A stretch of DNA of 64,000 bases from Kitasatospora cineracea. Its GTDB lineage: Bacteria; Actinomycetota; Actinomycetes; Streptomycetales; Streptomycetaceae. The notes under the pieces were generated by a model that saw only the letters and a list, made by a program, of their open reading frames with translations, had not been told where the DNA came from and did no database searches. This document shows, in pieces, positions 9,137 through 18,270 of the stretch. Position numbers and translations under genes: made by a program. Position 1 is the first letter of the stretch. Each line of letters starts with the position of its first letter. The DNA lies in the NCBI RefSeq assembly GCF_003751605.1, contig NZ_RJVJ01000001.1:806001-870000 (forward strand), written 5' to 3'.

Positions 9137-9177
9137 GCGAAGGTGCCCGCCGCTTCCCGCGCGGCGGGCACCTTCGC
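9137..9177. terminator. Hairpin terminator after the XRE/DUF397 pair
   Basis: A perfect 17-bp stem (9137-9153 with 9161-9177) and 7-base loop begin 16 bases past the DUF397 stop. The converging gene ends at 9232, so it may act on both strands. Confidence 0.75.
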
Positions 9178-9231
9178 GTCCGGGGCCGGCCGGACGGACG
9201 GACAGCCGGGCGGCCGGACAGCCGGCCGGGG

Positions 9232-10335
9232 TCAGGCGTCCGCGGCCGGGTAGCGGACCGACCAGGCCTCGGTGCCGTGCAGTTCGGGGCCGTGCAGCAG
9301 TTCCAGCACCAGGTCGTCGGCGAGTTCCAGGACGGTGCCGCGGCCCTCCAGCTCGGCCAGCAGGTCCGGCGGGAGGGCGGTCTCGCCGTGCAGGGCGCCC
9401 AGCAGGTTGCCGCAGATCGAGCCGGTGGAGTCGCTGTCGCCGGAGTGGTTGACGGCCAGCAGCAGGCCGCTGCGGACGTCCTCGGCGACCAGCGCGCAGT
9501 ACAGGCCGATGGCGAGCGCCTCCTCGGCCACCCAGCCCTCGCCGAGCTCCTCGACCCGCTCGGGGGACGGCGCGCCGGCCCGCACCGCGTCCAGGGCGGC
9601 GCGCAGCGCGGCGGTGGTCTCCTCGTGGCCGGTGCGCTCGGAGAGCAGCGCCAGCGCCAGGTGCACGCCCTCCTCCAGGGTGCCGCCGCGGGCCACCGCG
9701 TGGACGATCACCGCGAACGCCCCGGCGGACAGGTAGCCGGTGGGGTGGCCGTGGGTCAGCACCGAGCACTCGACGGCGAGCTGGAAGACCAGCGCCGGGT
9801 CCCAGGCGGTGAGCAGCCCGAACGGGGCGGCCCGCATCACGGTGCCGCAGCCCTTGGAGCCCGGGTTGCGCGGCTCCTCGACGGTCGGCAGCGGGCCGCT
9901 CTCGGTGCCGGCCAGCCCGGACAGGCAGGCCTGGCCGGGGGCCCGGCGGGCGTACAGCCACTCCTCCCGGCCGAGCCAGCCCAGGTCCTTGCGGCGCTCG
10001 TCCGGGCCCCAGTCCTGCTGGGTGGCGTACCAGCGCAGGTAGGCGCGGTGCACGTCGGACGGCGGGTGCCAGGAGCCGGCGTCGCGGCTGATGTGGGAGC
10101 GGATCAGGCCGTCGACGGTGAACAGCGTCATCTGGGTGTCGTCGGTGATCGCGCCGCGCCGCCCGTACGCGGGGACGTAGCCGGCCACGCCCGCCTCGCC
10201 GTGGGCCGCGCGGATCTGCTCCAGCTGCTCGAACTCGATGCCGCCGCCGAGCGCGTCCCCGATCGCCCCGCCGAGCAGGCAGCCCCGGACCCGGCTGCGG
10301 AAGTCCTGCTGCTGGGCGCGTGACCACAGAGGCAT
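9232..10335 (-). CDS. ADP-ribosylglycohydrolase family protein
   Basis: A 367-residue DraG-like enzyme expected to remove ADP-ribose from proteins or other acceptors using a two-metal site. The family signatures are present: GAIGDALGGGIEF near the N-terminus, ITDDTQMTLFT (metal-binding Thr-Asp-Asp) about 40 residues later, and SGDSDSTGSICGNLLGA near the C-terminus, which supplies the second metal ligand set. No ADP-ribosyltransferase gene lies nearby, so the substrate is unknown. ATG 10335 is chosen because the protein then begins just before the conserved domain; a GTG directly before it is also possible. It has its own upstream region of about 200 bases. Confidence 0.85.
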   Translation of the reverse strand: MPLWSRAQQQDFRSRVRGCLLGGAIGDALGGGIEFEQLEQIRAAHGEAGVAGYVPAYGRRGAITDDTQMTLFTVDGLIRSHISRDAGSWHPPSDVHRAYLRWYATQQDWGPDERRKDLGWLGREEWLYARRAPGQACLSGLAGTESGPLPTVEEPRNPGSKGCGTVMRAAPFGLLTAWDPALVFQLAVECSVLTHGHPTGYLSAGAFAVIVHAVARGGTLEEGVHLALALLSERTGHEETTAALRAALDAVRAGAPSPERVEELGEGWVAEEALAIGLYCALVAEDVRSGLLLAVNHSGDSDSTGSICGNLLGALHGETALPPDLLAELEGRGTVLELADDLVLELLHGPELHGTEAWSVRYPAADA

Positions 10336-10503
10336 CACGGGGCGGAACCCTTTCGTCGACGGCACGGTCGGGAGCCCGGAGCAGGCGCACGGGCAGTAGA
10401 CGCACCTTATTCGAAGAGCAGCGCGAAAAGGCCCCCGGGACCGAACATCGGTGCGCCCGACCACCCGTCACCGCCCGGACACCCGCAGGTCACCGGGCGG
10501 AGA

Positions 10504-10530
10504 GCCGGACGTCGGACACGGACGTCCGGC
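10504..10530 (-). terminator. Hairpin terminator after fbiC
   Basis: A 10-bp perfect stem (10504-10513 with 10521-10530) lies 7 bases past the fbiC stop. The rest of 10336-10537 shows no gene. Confidence 0.5.
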
Positions 10531-10537
10531 CCGCCCG

Positions 10538-13138
10538 CTAGTCGAGGACCGGCAGCAGCCGCGGCAGGTGCCCGTCGGAGGCCAGGGCGGCGGCGCGGCG
10601 CTCGGCGGGCACCTCGCCGTAGAGGGTGGTGCGCTGGCGGGACGGGCGGCCGGCCAGGGCGGCGATCGCCTCCAGGTCGCGGACCGACTTGTAGGAGCCC
10701 CAACCGGAGCCCGCCATCCGGGAGATGGTCTCCTCCATCAGGGTGCCGCCGAGGTCGTTGGCGCCGCTGCGGAGCATCTCGGCGGCGCCCTCCGCGCCGA
10801 GTTTGACCCAGCTGGTCTGGATGTTGGGGATGTGCGGGTGCAGCAGCAGCCGGGCCATCGCGGTGACCGCCCGGTTGTCGCGGGCGGTCGGGCCGGGCCG
10901 GGCGATGCCCGCCAGGTAGACCGGCGCGTTGGTGTGCACGAACGGCAGGGTGACGAACTCGGTGAAGCCGCCGGTGCGCTGCTGGACCTGCGCGAGCAGC
11001 CGCAGGTGGCCCAGCCAGTGCCGGGGGGTGTCGACGTGGCCGTACATCATCGTCGAGGAGGAGCGCAGGCCCAGCTCGTGCGCGGCGGTGACCACCTCGA
11101 CCCAGGTCGCGGCGGGCAGCTTGCCCTTGGTGAGCACCCAGCGGACCTCGTCGTCGAGGATCTCGGCGGCCGTGCCGGGGATGGAGTCCAGCCCGGCGTC
11201 CTTCGCGGCGGCCAGCCAGTCGCGGATCGACAGGCCGGTGCGGGTGGCGCCGTTGACCACCTCCATCGGCGAGAAGGCGTGCACGTGGATGCCCGGCACC
11301 CGCTCCTTCACGGCCCGGGCGATGTCGAAGTACGCGGTGCCGGGCAGGTCCGGGTGGATGCCGCCCTGCATGCACACCTCGGTCGCGCCGACCTGCCAGG
11401 CCTGCTCGGCCCGTTCGGCGACCTGGTCCAGCGAGAGGGTGTAGGCGTCGGCGTCGGTGCGGCGCTGGGCGAAGGCGCAGAACCGGCAGCCGGTGTAGCA
11501 GACGTTGGTGAAGTTGATGTTCCGGGTGACGCAGTAGGTGACGTCCTCGCCGACGGTGTCGCGGCGCAGTTCGTCGGCGATCCGGGTCAGCGCGTCCAGC
11601 GCGTCGCCGTCGGCCTGGAACAGGGCCAGGGCCTGGTCGTCGGTGAGCTGCTCCGGGTCGTCGGCGGCGGTGGACAGCGCGGCCCGCAGGTCGGCGTCGA
11701 TCCGGCGGGGGGCGGGCAGCGCGGCCTGTTCGCGCAGCGCCTCCCAGTCGCCGTACACGTCGTCGAAGTCGGAGCGGCGGTCGCCGGTGCGGCCCTCGGT
11801 GTCGACGGTGCGGAACAGGTCGGTGCGGCCGCCGCCGGTCATCGGCGCGTCCGGCTCCTGCCAGGGCAGGCCGACCGGGCGGGCGCCCTCGACGGCCAGG
11901 CCGGTGGCCGGGTCGGCGAGCGCCCGGACGTGCGGGAGCAGCCGCGGGTCCAGCCAGGGCTCGCCGCGCTTCAGGTACTCGGGGTGGATCGTCAACCGCT
12001 CGCGCAGGGTGAACCCGGCGGCGGCGGTCCGTTCGGCCAGCTCTTCGACGTGCGGCCAGGGGCGCTCCGGGTTGACGTGGTCGGGCGTCAGCGGGGAGAC
12101 GCCGCCCCAGTCGTCGATGCCCGCGCCGATCAGCAGCGCGTACTCGGCGTCCACCAGGTTCGGCGGGGCCTGGATCCGGGCGGCGGGGCCGAGCAGCAGC
12201 CGGGCCACCGCCACCGCGGCGGCCAGCTCGGACAGTTCGGCGTCCGGCATGGCGCGCATCGCGGTGTCCGGCTTGGCCCGGAAGTTCTGCACGATCACCT
12301 CCTGCACGCCCTGGTAGGCGCGGGCCACCTTGCGGATCGCCAGCAGCGACTCGGCCCGCTCCTCGTAGCTCTCGCCGATGCCGATCAGCACGCCGGTGGT
12401 GAACGGCACCGCGCTGCGTCCGGCGTCCTCCAGCACCCGCAGCCGGACGGCGGGCTCCTTGTCGGGCGAGCCGTGGTGCGGGCCGCCGGGCTCCGACCAG
12501 AGGCGGACGGCGGTGGTCTCCAGCATCATGCCCATCGACGGGGCGACCGGCTTGAGCCGCTGGAAGTCCGTCCAGGACAGCACCCCGGGGTTGAGGTGCG
12601 GCAGCAGCCCGGTCTCCTCCAGCACCCGCACCGCCATCGCCCGGACGTAGGCGAGGGTGTCGTCGTAGCCGTGCGCGTCCAGCCACTCGCGGGCCTCCGG
12701 CCAGCGGTCCTCGGGGCGGTCGCCGAGCGTGAACAGCGCTTCCTTGCAGCCGAGTTCGGCGCCCTTGCGGGCGATGTCCAGCACCTCGTCCGGGGACAGG
12801 TACAGGCCGTGGCCGTCCTTGCGGAGCCGGCCGGGCACGGTGGCGAAGGTGCAGTAGTGGCAGCGGTCCCGGCACAGCCGGGTGAGCGGGACGAACACCT
12901 TGCGGGAGTAGGTGATGACGCCGGGGCGCCCGGCCTGCTCCAGCCCGGCGTCGCGGAGCCGGGCGGCGACCGCGCACAGCTGCCCCAGGTCCTCGCCGCG
13001 GGCCTGCAGCAGCACCGCCGCCTCCGCCGCGTCCAGCGCCACCCCGTCCCGGGCCCGGCGCAGCGCCCGCCGCATCGCGGTCGCGGTCGGGGCCTGGACG
13101 GGGACGGCAGCGGGCACGGGCGGGCGCTGAGGGCTCAT
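10538..13138 (-). CDS. fbiC: 7,8-didemethyl-8-hydroxy-5-deazariboflavin (FO) synthase, bifunctional CofG-CofH
   Basis: Makes FO, the chromophore of coenzyme F420, from tyrosine and 5-amino-6-ribitylaminouracil. The 866-residue protein fuses two radical-SAM domains. The N-terminal CofG half has its iron-sulfur cysteines in CRDRCHYC (89, 93, 96). The C-terminal CofH half has CYTGCRFC near 546-553. Both triads are intact, so both half-reactions should work. The fused form is normal for actinobacteria. ATG 13138 is used; an upstream in-frame extension to 13375 lies in intergenic sequence. It is transcribed alone and diverges from a secreted protein gene across 185 bases. Confidence 0.95.
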   Translation of the reverse strand: MSPQRPPVPAAVPVQAPTATAMRRALRRARDGVALDAAEAAVLLQARGEDLGQLCAVAARLRDAGLEQAGRPGVITYSRKVFVPLTRLCRDRCHYCTFATVPGRLRKDGHGLYLSPDEVLDIARKGAELGCKEALFTLGDRPEDRWPEAREWLDAHGYDDTLAYVRAMAVRVLEETGLLPHLNPGVLSWTDFQRLKPVAPSMGMMLETTAVRLWSEPGGPHHGSPDKEPAVRLRVLEDAGRSAVPFTTGVLIGIGESYEERAESLLAIRKVARAYQGVQEVIVQNFRAKPDTAMRAMPDAELSELAAAVAVARLLLGPAARIQAPPNLVDAEYALLIGAGIDDWGGVSPLTPDHVNPERPWPHVEELAERTAAAGFTLRERLTIHPEYLKRGEPWLDPRLLPHVRALADPATGLAVEGARPVGLPWQEPDAPMTGGGRTDLFRTVDTEGRTGDRRSDFDDVYGDWEALREQAALPAPRRIDADLRAALSTAADDPEQLTDDQALALFQADGDALDALTRIADELRRDTVGEDVTYCVTRNINFTNVCYTGCRFCAFAQRRTDADAYTLSLDQVAERAEQAWQVGATEVCMQGGIHPDLPGTAYFDIARAVKERVPGIHVHAFSPMEVVNGATRTGLSIRDWLAAAKDAGLDSIPGTAAEILDDEVRWVLTKGKLPAATWVEVVTAAHELGLRSSSTMMYGHVDTPRHWLGHLRLLAQVQQRTGGFTEFVTLPFVHTNAPVYLAGIARPGPTARDNRAVTAMARLLLHPHIPNIQTSWVKLGAEGAAEMLRSGANDLGGTLMEETISRMAGSGWGSYKSVRDLEAIAALAGRPSRQRTTLYGEVPAERRAAALASDGHLPRLLPVLD

Positions 13139-13323
13139 GGCGCCGACCCTACGCGAGAGGTAGCCCTGCGGGACTACACGACCCTGACGGCGTCTCAGGG
13201 TCGCAACACCCCGGATACAACGGGAGGCGTACCCGGATCTGCTGCCGCCGGGCGACGCCCCCGGGCGGCCTCCGGTGGTCTCATGGACGGTGACAGCGCA
13301 CAGGCACTCGGAAGGGGGCTGCC

Positions 13324-14574
13324 ATGGACCAGGACTCCACCGCAGAACAGGGCATGACACCGATCCGGATCGCACCGGTCGAACGGCCGGAGCGTCCCGC
13401 CCGGCCCGCGAGGCGGCGCACCGCCGTCCGGATCGGCGTACCGGTGGCCGTGGCCGCCGTCGTCGCCACCGGCATCGGCCTGGTGCCCGCGCTGGCCAGC
13501 GACGAGGCGCCGGACCTGCCCGCGATCAGTGCCCAGGACCTCGTCGCCAAGGCCCTGGGTTCGACCACCGACACCTTCTCCGGCACCGTCCGGGTCAGCG
13601 CCGACCTGGGCCTGCCCACCGCCCTCACCGACGCCGTGACCGGCTCCGGCGCCATCGGCGACCTGGCCCGCAGCGCCGGCGCGTCGGTCGGCGGGGCCGA
13701 CCCGCAGCTGAAGGCCGTCGAACTCCTCGGCGGCTCGCACACCCTGAGCGTCGCCGCGGACGGGCCCGAGCGGCAGCGGCTCACCCTGTCCGGCGAGAAG
13801 TCCGGCTACGAGCTGGTCCACAACGGCGACCAGGTCTGGGCCTACGACCGCGACTCCCGGCAGGCCCTGCACTTCACCGGCGCCGGCCGGGCCGACGGGC
13901 AGCACGACGCGGGCCGGGCCGGCATCGGCTCGCTGACCCCGCAGGACGTCGCCAAGCAGCTCCTCGACGGCTCCGCCGAGACCACCTCGGTCACCGTCTC
14001 CGGCACCGAGCGGGTCGCCGGGCACGCCGCGTACCGGCTCAGCGTCAAGCCGAAGCAGTCCGGTTCGACGATCGACGAGATCCGGGTCTCGGTCGACGCC
14101 GAGAAGGGCTTCCCGCTCGCCGTGCAGGTCCGCACCACCGACGGCGCGACCGCGCTCGACGTCCGCTTCGGCACCCTGTCCTACGCGAAGCCGGACGCCA
14201 AGACCTTCGACTTCGCCGCCCCCAAGGGCGCCAAGGTCGTCGAGCGGTCCGCCGACGCGCTCCCGGGCAGCCCGCTCCCGTCCGTGCTGCCCGCCCCGGG
14301 GGCCGGGGCCGGGCACGGCACCGCGGGCGCCGGGCACGACGCCGCGGCCGCCGGGCCGGACGCGGGCGTGATCGGCAAGGGCTGGACCGCCGTCGCGCAC
14401 GGCAACGCGGGCGCCGAGGCCGCCAAGGGCCTGGCCAAGTTCACCGGCCGCCAGGTCGACGGCGGCACCCTGGTCTCCACCCGCATCGTCAACGCCCTGG
14501 TCACCAAGGACGGCCGGGTCTACGTCGGCGCGGTCACCCCGGAGACCCTGCAGGCGGCGGCGAAGCACTCCTGA
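13324..14574 (+). CDS. Secreted or membrane-anchored LolA/RseB-like protein
   Basis: A 416-residue protein with a basic N-terminus (RRRTAVRIG) followed by a hydrophobic segment near residues 38-58 ([20 protein letters not shown]), which is a signal anchor or signal peptide. The body resembles LolA/DUF2092-type lipoprotein-carrier folds: repeated beta segments such as [31 protein letters not shown] and [15 protein letters not shown]. An Ala/Gly/Pro linker (about 315-345) leads to a C-terminal segment (GWTAVAHGN, then [20 protein letters not shown]). In actinomycetes such proteins are thought to bind lipids or sense the envelope. GGAAGGGGG lies upstream of ATG 13324. Confidence 0.75.
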   Translation: MDQDSTAEQGMTPIRIAPVERPERPARPARRRTAVRIGVPVAVAAVVATGIGLVPALASDEAPDLPAISAQDLVAKALGSTTDTFSGTVRVSADLGLPTALTDAVTGSGAIGDLARSAGASVGGADPQLKAVELLGGSHTLSVAADGPERQRLTLSGEKSGYELVHNGDQVWAYDRDSRQALHFTGAGRADGQHDAGRAGIGSLTPQDVAKQLLDGSAETTSVTVSGTERVAGHAAYRLSVKPKQSGSTIDEIRVSVDAEKGFPLAVQVRTTDGATALDVRFGTLSYAKPDAKTFDFAAPKGAKVVERSADALPGSPLPSVLPAPGAGAGHGTAGAGHDAAAAGPDAGVIGKGWTAVAHGNAGAEAAKGLAKFTGRQVDGGTLVSTRIVNALVTKDGRVYVGAVTPETLQAAAKHS

Positions 14575-14583
14575 GCGCGCGCC

Positions 14584-14623
14584 CCGGCCCCGGACGGTGC
14601 GGGAGCGCGCCGCCCGGGGCCGG
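14584..14623. terminator. Hairpin between convergent genes
   Basis: A 10-bp inverted repeat (14584-14593 with 14614-14623) fills the gap between the LolA-like gene and the converging membrane protein gene. The 20-base loop makes it less certain. Confidence 0.45.
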
Positions 14624-14626
14624 CCG

Positions 14627-15043
14627 CTACAGGCGGGCGACGGCGAAGCCCACCAGCAGGACCAGGAAGCCGCCGATCTCCCCGATGATGTTGGCGGCCA
14701 GGGCCGCCCGGTAGTGCTTCGGCGGGTTGTGCATCTGGTTCACCGTCGCGCGGGTGAGCCCGAGCCGGGTGTAGTTCGCGATGGCCACCACGAACATCAG
14801 CACGGCCGCGCACGCCGCGGTGAAGTTCACCGCCTCCGGCCAGGCCGAGGTCTGCACGAAGACGGCGATCATGGTGGTCGCGAACGAGTAGAGCAGCGCC
14901 GCCCGGTGGCCGATGTCTATGTAGGGGTGCGCCTTCCCGTCGGACGAGGTGGACATCTCCTGCCACTTGCGGACGCCGAGCAGCAGCGACCAGACGAAGA
15001 TGACGCCCGCGAAGAGCAGGACCCAGGCGGTGGACTGGTGCAT
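14627..15043 (-). CDS. Four-helix integral membrane protein of unknown function
   Basis: A 138-residue protein with four predicted membrane helices: near residues 6-24 (AWVLLFAGVIFVWSLLLGV), 48-66, 73-92 and 113-136. A short soluble loop after helix 1 carries KWQEMSTSSDGKAHPYIDIG. The last segment before helix 4 reads NPPKHYRAALAANIIGEIGG. I do not recognise the family. ATG 15043 has GGAGA a little upstream. Its tail-to-tail neighbour is the LolA-like gene; the upstream region contains an unusual inverted repeat. Confidence 0.7.
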   Translation of the reverse strand: MHQSTAWVLLFAGVIFVWSLLLGVRKWQEMSTSSDGKAHPYIDIGHRAALLYSFATTMIAVFVQTSAWPEAVNFTAACAAVLMFVVAIANYTRLGLTRATVNQMHNPPKHYRAALAANIIGEIGGFLVLLVGFAVARL

Positions 15044-15066
15044 GGTCACCGTGTTCTCCGATCGGT

Positions 15067-15185
15067 GGAGTTGATCGGGGCGCTCCCCCGGAGGGGCCCC
15101 GGTGTCCGGGTGTGGGCCGGACGGCACGGGCGCGGCCCCGCTTCCCGCAGGGCCGCGCCGGCACCGGCCACATTTGATCAACTCC
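15067..15185. repeat. Widely spaced inverted repeat GGAGTTGATC/GATCAACTCC
   Basis: GGAGTTGATC at 15067-15076 is matched exactly by GATCAACTCC at 15176-15185, 99 bases apart, between two minus-strand genes. The arms bracket a terminator-like hairpin. They could be two operator half-sites or the base of a long RNA stem. Confidence 0.5.
15129..15159 (-). terminator. Hairpin terminator after the 115-residue ORF
   Basis: A 10-bp perfect stem (15129-15138 with 15150-15159) lies about 70 bases past the stop at 15232 on the minus strand. Confidence 0.5.
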
Positions 15186-15231
15186 GGCCGTCCGGCGGCA
15201 ATCCCTGATCGGGTCCGGCCGGAAATCCCCC

Positions 15232-15579
15232 CTACCCGGGCCCGCCGGACGGTCCGCGCCGCCGGGTGGAGGCCGCGGCCAGCGCGAGGGCCGGCAGGTC
15301 CGCCGGGAGCACCAGGAAGAGCGGGGACCAGCCCGCGGTGACCAGCCGCACGCCCGCGGTCAGGCCGTGCAGGCTGGCCCGGTGGGAGCGGCGCAGCTCG
15401 ACCCGGTCCAGGCGGTAGGGCGGGAGGAGGTCGACCGGCTCTCCCCCGGCGGGCTGCCAGCGGATCACCGCCGGGAGGCCGGGGGGCCGGACGATCCGCA
15501 GCTCCCCGCTCTGCGACCCGCACGCCTCCCGCCGCACCGCGGGAACGCTGCGGAGCCGGGGCCGGGCGAGGTGCACCAT
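15232..15579 (-). CDS. Hypothetical protein, 115 residues
   Basis: I do not recognise this protein. The frame looks real: nearly every codon ends in G or C, and GGGAGG lies seven bases before ATG 15579. It is Arg-rich in its first half (LARPRLRSVPAVRREACGS), has a central beta-like stretch (PAVIRWQPAGGEPVDLLPPY), and ends with a moderately hydrophobic segment (SPLFLVLPADLPALALAAAS) and an Arg/Gly tail. That segment could be a peripheral membrane helix. It diverges from the solute-binding protein gene across 225 bases. Confidence 0.6.
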   Translation of the reverse strand: MVHLARPRLRSVPAVRREACGSQSGELRIVRPPGLPAVIRWQPAGGEPVDLLPPYRLDRVELRRSHRASLHGLTAGVRLVTAGWSPLFLVLPADLPALALAAASTRRRGPSGGPG

Positions 15580-15804
15580 CGGAGTTCCTCCCGCGCGCCG
15601 GGACTGCTGGCGGCCGGGTCGCGCAGCACGGACGTTAGCAGCCCGGGAGTCCGGTTGAGGAGATCCCGCGGAGGCGTTCTTCACGGCCGCCCGGCCCGGC
15701 CCGGCCCTTGACGCGGACTCGGGCCGGACGGTGGGATGGTGGGCCGCCCCGGACCGCCCGTCCGTCGGGCGCCCGCCCGCCTGTTCGACCCCGCTGGGAG
15801 TGCC

Positions 15805-17055
15805 GTGCCGATCCGCCGCCGCCAGGTCCTGCTCGGCGGGCTGGCCGCCCTGGCCGGGACGGCGCTGGCCAGGTACGGCTCCGCGGCGGCCAGTTCGGCG
15901 AACGGCCCGTCCGGGCTGCTGGAGGTCGCCACCGGCTGGACGTCCGGCCCGGAGCAGAACGGGCTGCAGGCCATGCTGGCCGCGCTGAAGGGCCGCGCCC
16001 CGGACGTCACCTTCGTGGCCGGCGACAGCTCCGCCCCGTCCGGCACCGACCTCGCCCGGCGGCTGGCCGACGGGCTGCCGCCGGACAGCTTCCGCTGCTG
16101 CGGCGGCGCCGAACTCGCCGAGCCGGCCGACCGCCTGGAGCCGCTGGACGGCCCCGCCCGGGCCCGCGGCTGGCTGGCCGGGCTGCCCGCGGCGGTACTG
16201 CCCCGGCTGCGCGTGCGCGGGGCGCTGTACGCCGTTCCGGCCGGAGTGCGGCGCACCAACCTGCTGTGGACCAACCCGCCGCTGCTGGCAGCCGCCGGCG
16301 CGGCCGGGCCCCCGGCGGACCCGGCGGCGCTGCTGGCCCGGCTGCGGCAGGCCGCCGGCACCGTCGCCGCCCCGCTCGCGGTCGGCGGCCCCACCGAGGT
16401 GCTGCAGCTGGCCGAGACCGTCCTGCTGGCCGCGCACGGCCCGGACGCGTTCGCCGCGCTCTGGCAGCCCGGCGGCCCCTGGGGCTCCCCCGCCACCACC
16501 GGCGCCCTGCGCACCCTGGACGCCCTGCTGGAACTGGCCGCCCCGCCCGCCGCCGACGCCGACTGGACCGACGCCGCCCGCCTGCTCGGCACCGGCCGGG
16601 CCGGGTTCCTGCTCACCGGCGACTGGGCCGACACCTGGCTGCGCGACACCCTCGACCTGCGCCCGGGCACCGACTACGGCTGGGCGGCCGCCCCCGGCAC
16701 CGACGGCCTGTTCCAGTCCCGCCTGGACGCCTTCGCGCTGCCCCGCGAGGCCCGCCACCGCCCCGCCGCGCTCGCCTGGCTCGACGTCTGCGCCGACCTC
16801 GACGGCCAGATCGCCCTGAACGGCGCCCGCGCCGCCGTCCCGGCCCGCACCGACCTGCCCGGCTCCGCCCGGGCCCTGTTCGGCCCGTACGCCCGCTGGT
16901 CGCTGGACGAGTGGCGCACCCGCCGCCCGGTCGACTCGCTGACCCACGGCGGCCTGCTGCCGGCCGGCCGGCGGGCCGCGGCCCGGGCCGCGGCGGCCGC
17001 GTTCACCGGACACCGCGACAGCACCCGGCTGGCCCGCGACCTCGCCGCGCTCTGA
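15805..17055 (+). CDS. Extracellular solute-binding protein, orphan (ABC sugar-type)
   Basis: A 416-residue periplasmic-type binding protein. The N-terminus RRRQVLLGGLAALAGTALA resembles a twin-arginine signal peptide, and no lipobox cysteine is obvious. The body fits the family 1 solute-binding fold: GLLEVATGWTSGPEQNGLQA, the Pro/Ala-rich hinge, FLLTGDWADTW and a late ALAWLDVCADLDGQIALNGA segment. No permease or ATPase gene is adjacent, so it must use components encoded elsewhere or have another role. GTG 15805 follows a GGGAG; an upstream ATG at 15736 would put 23 residues before the signal. Confidence 0.75.
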   Translation: MPIRRRQVLLGGLAALAGTALARYGSAAASSANGPSGLLEVATGWTSGPEQNGLQAMLAALKGRAPDVTFVAGDSSAPSGTDLARRLADGLPPDSFRCCGGAELAEPADRLEPLDGPARARGWLAGLPAAVLPRLRVRGALYAVPAGVRRTNLLWTNPPLLAAAGAAGPPADPAALLARLRQAAGTVAAPLAVGGPTEVLQLAETVLLAAHGPDAFAALWQPGGPWGSPATTGALRTLDALLELAAPPAADADWTDAARLLGTGRAGFLLTGDWADTWLRDTLDLRPGTDYGWAAAPGTDGLFQSRLDAFALPREARHRPAALAWLDVCADLDGQIALNGARAAVPARTDLPGSARALFGPYARWSLDEWRTRRPVDSLTHGGLLPAGRRAAARAAAAAFTGHRDSTRLARDLAAL

Positions 17056-17056
17056 C

Positions 17057-17153
17057 CCGCCGTCAGAACACCGCCGTCAGGACACCGCCGCCATGAACCC
17101 GCCGTCAGGACACCGGCACCGGCGCACGGCACCGGCGCACCGCCGTCAGGACG
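17057..17153. repeat. 14-bp tandem repeats at a convergent gene junction
   Basis: Four consecutive 14-base units (17057-17112), consensus CCGCCGTCAGGACA, with unit 3 diverged. They are followed by two copies of GGCACCGGCGCA and a fifth unit at 17140-17153 that contains the stop codon of the permease gene. Slippage of the permease's 3' end is the simplest origin. Confidence 0.8.
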
Positions 17154-18081
17154 CGGCGGCCGGCACCGGCGGGGCGGTGGCGGCCCGCCGCCGCTCGACC
17201 CGGATCCGCCGCAGCGCGTCCCCGCTCAGCACCACCAGCGCCACCCACACCAGGGCGAAGCCCGCCCAGCGGGCCGGCTCCATCGTCTCGTGGAACACCG
17301 CCACGCCGATCAGGAACTGCGACACCGGCGCCAGGTACTGCAGCAGCCCCAGCGTGGTCAGCGGCACCCGCAGCGCCGCCGCGCCGAAGCACATCAGCGG
17401 CACCGCCGTGATCACCCCGCTGGCCAGCAGCAGCGCGGTGTGGCCCCAGCCGTGGTGCCCCAGGGTGCCCTGGCCGCGCACCTCCAGGTAGACCAGGAAC
17501 GCCACCGCGAACGGGAACATCACCGCGCTCTCCACCGCGAGGCTCTCCGCCCCGCCCAGGCCGACCTTCTTCTTCAGCAGCCCGTAGGTGGCGAACGAGA
17601 ACGCCAGCGCCAGCGCGATCCACGGCGGCCGGCCGTACGCCACCGTCAGCACCAGGACCGCCGCGGTGCCGACGCCGACCGCCGCCCACTGCGCCGGGCG
17701 CAGCCGCTCGCGCAGCACCAGCACGCCGAAGGCGATCGTCACCAGCGGGTTGATGAAGTACCCGAGGCTGGTCTCCACCACGTGCCCGGAGTTCACGCCC
17801 CAGATGTACACGCCCCAGTTCACCGAGACGGTGGCCGCGGCCAGCGCCAGCATGCCCAGCCGCCGGGGCTGGCGCAGCAGCGGGCGGATCCACGCCCAGC
17901 GGCGGCGCACCAGCAGCATCGCGGCGACCGCCACCAGCGACCACGTCATCCGGTTGGCCAGGATGTCGGCCGCCCCGGCGGGCTCCAGCAGCGGCCAGAA
18001 CAGCGGGAACAGGCCCCACATCCCGTACGCCGCGAAGCCGTTCCACAATCCGACCCTGGCCTCCCGCGAACCCTCCGCCAT
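17146..18081 (-). CDS. RarD-like EamA-family permease
   Basis: A 311-residue membrane protein with ten predicted helices in two EamA halves, ending in the basic tail ALRRIRVERRRAATAPP. Near the start, GLWNGFAAYGMWGLFPLFWP and DILANRMTWSLV match the RarD subgroup (chloramphenicol-sensitive protein RarD), as do NWGVYIWGVNSGHVVETSLGY and the following FINPLVTIAFGVLVLRERL. The substrate is unknown. ATG 18081 is preferred over an ATG 33 bases upstream because the protein then starts close to the first helix. A TnpB element lies immediately upstream and may have displaced its original promoter. Confidence 0.82.
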   Translation of the reverse strand: MAEGSREARVGLWNGFAAYGMWGLFPLFWPLLEPAGAADILANRMTWSLVAVAAMLLVRRRWAWIRPLLRQPRRLGMLALAAATVSVNWGVYIWGVNSGHVVETSLGYFINPLVTIAFGVLVLRERLRPAQWAAVGVGTAAVLVLTVAYGRPPWIALALAFSFATYGLLKKKVGLGGAESLAVESAVMFPFAVAFLVYLEVRGQGTLGHHGWGHTALLLASGVITAVPLMCFGAAALRVPLTTLGLLQYLAPVSQFLIGVAVFHETMEPARWAGFALVWVALVVLSGDALRRIRVERRRAATAPPVPAAAS

Positions 18082-18120
18082 GGCCTGCCCTTCACCCGCG
18101 CGCCGTCGTGTCACCCGAAA

Positions 18121-18270
18121 GTTGACATCCTCCCCGGCCTAAAGTCCAGGGATTCCCGCCTGCTCCCGCACCGGCAGTGTGGGTCGCTTCGGGTGGGTTC
18201 CTGCTTCTTCGCGCGGTGCGGGCACGGGTGCCCGTCTGACCTGCGCTCCACAGGCTGACACCGCCAGTCC
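18121..18270 (-). ncRNA. Predicted omega-RNA (reRNA) of the TnpB element
   Basis: In IS200/IS605 elements the guide RNA overlaps the 3' end of tnpB and runs to the right end, with the guide read from the flanking DNA. By position that is roughly 18270 down to 18121, ending in the hairpin at 18131-18152. The guide would be TTTCGGGTGACACGACGGCG (minus strand of 18101-18120). The 5' boundary is only a guess. Confidence 0.4.

Noticed and set aside
17057..17153. CRISPR-like array
   Set aside because: The 14-bp units are directly adjacent with no spacers, so this is a simple tandem repeat.
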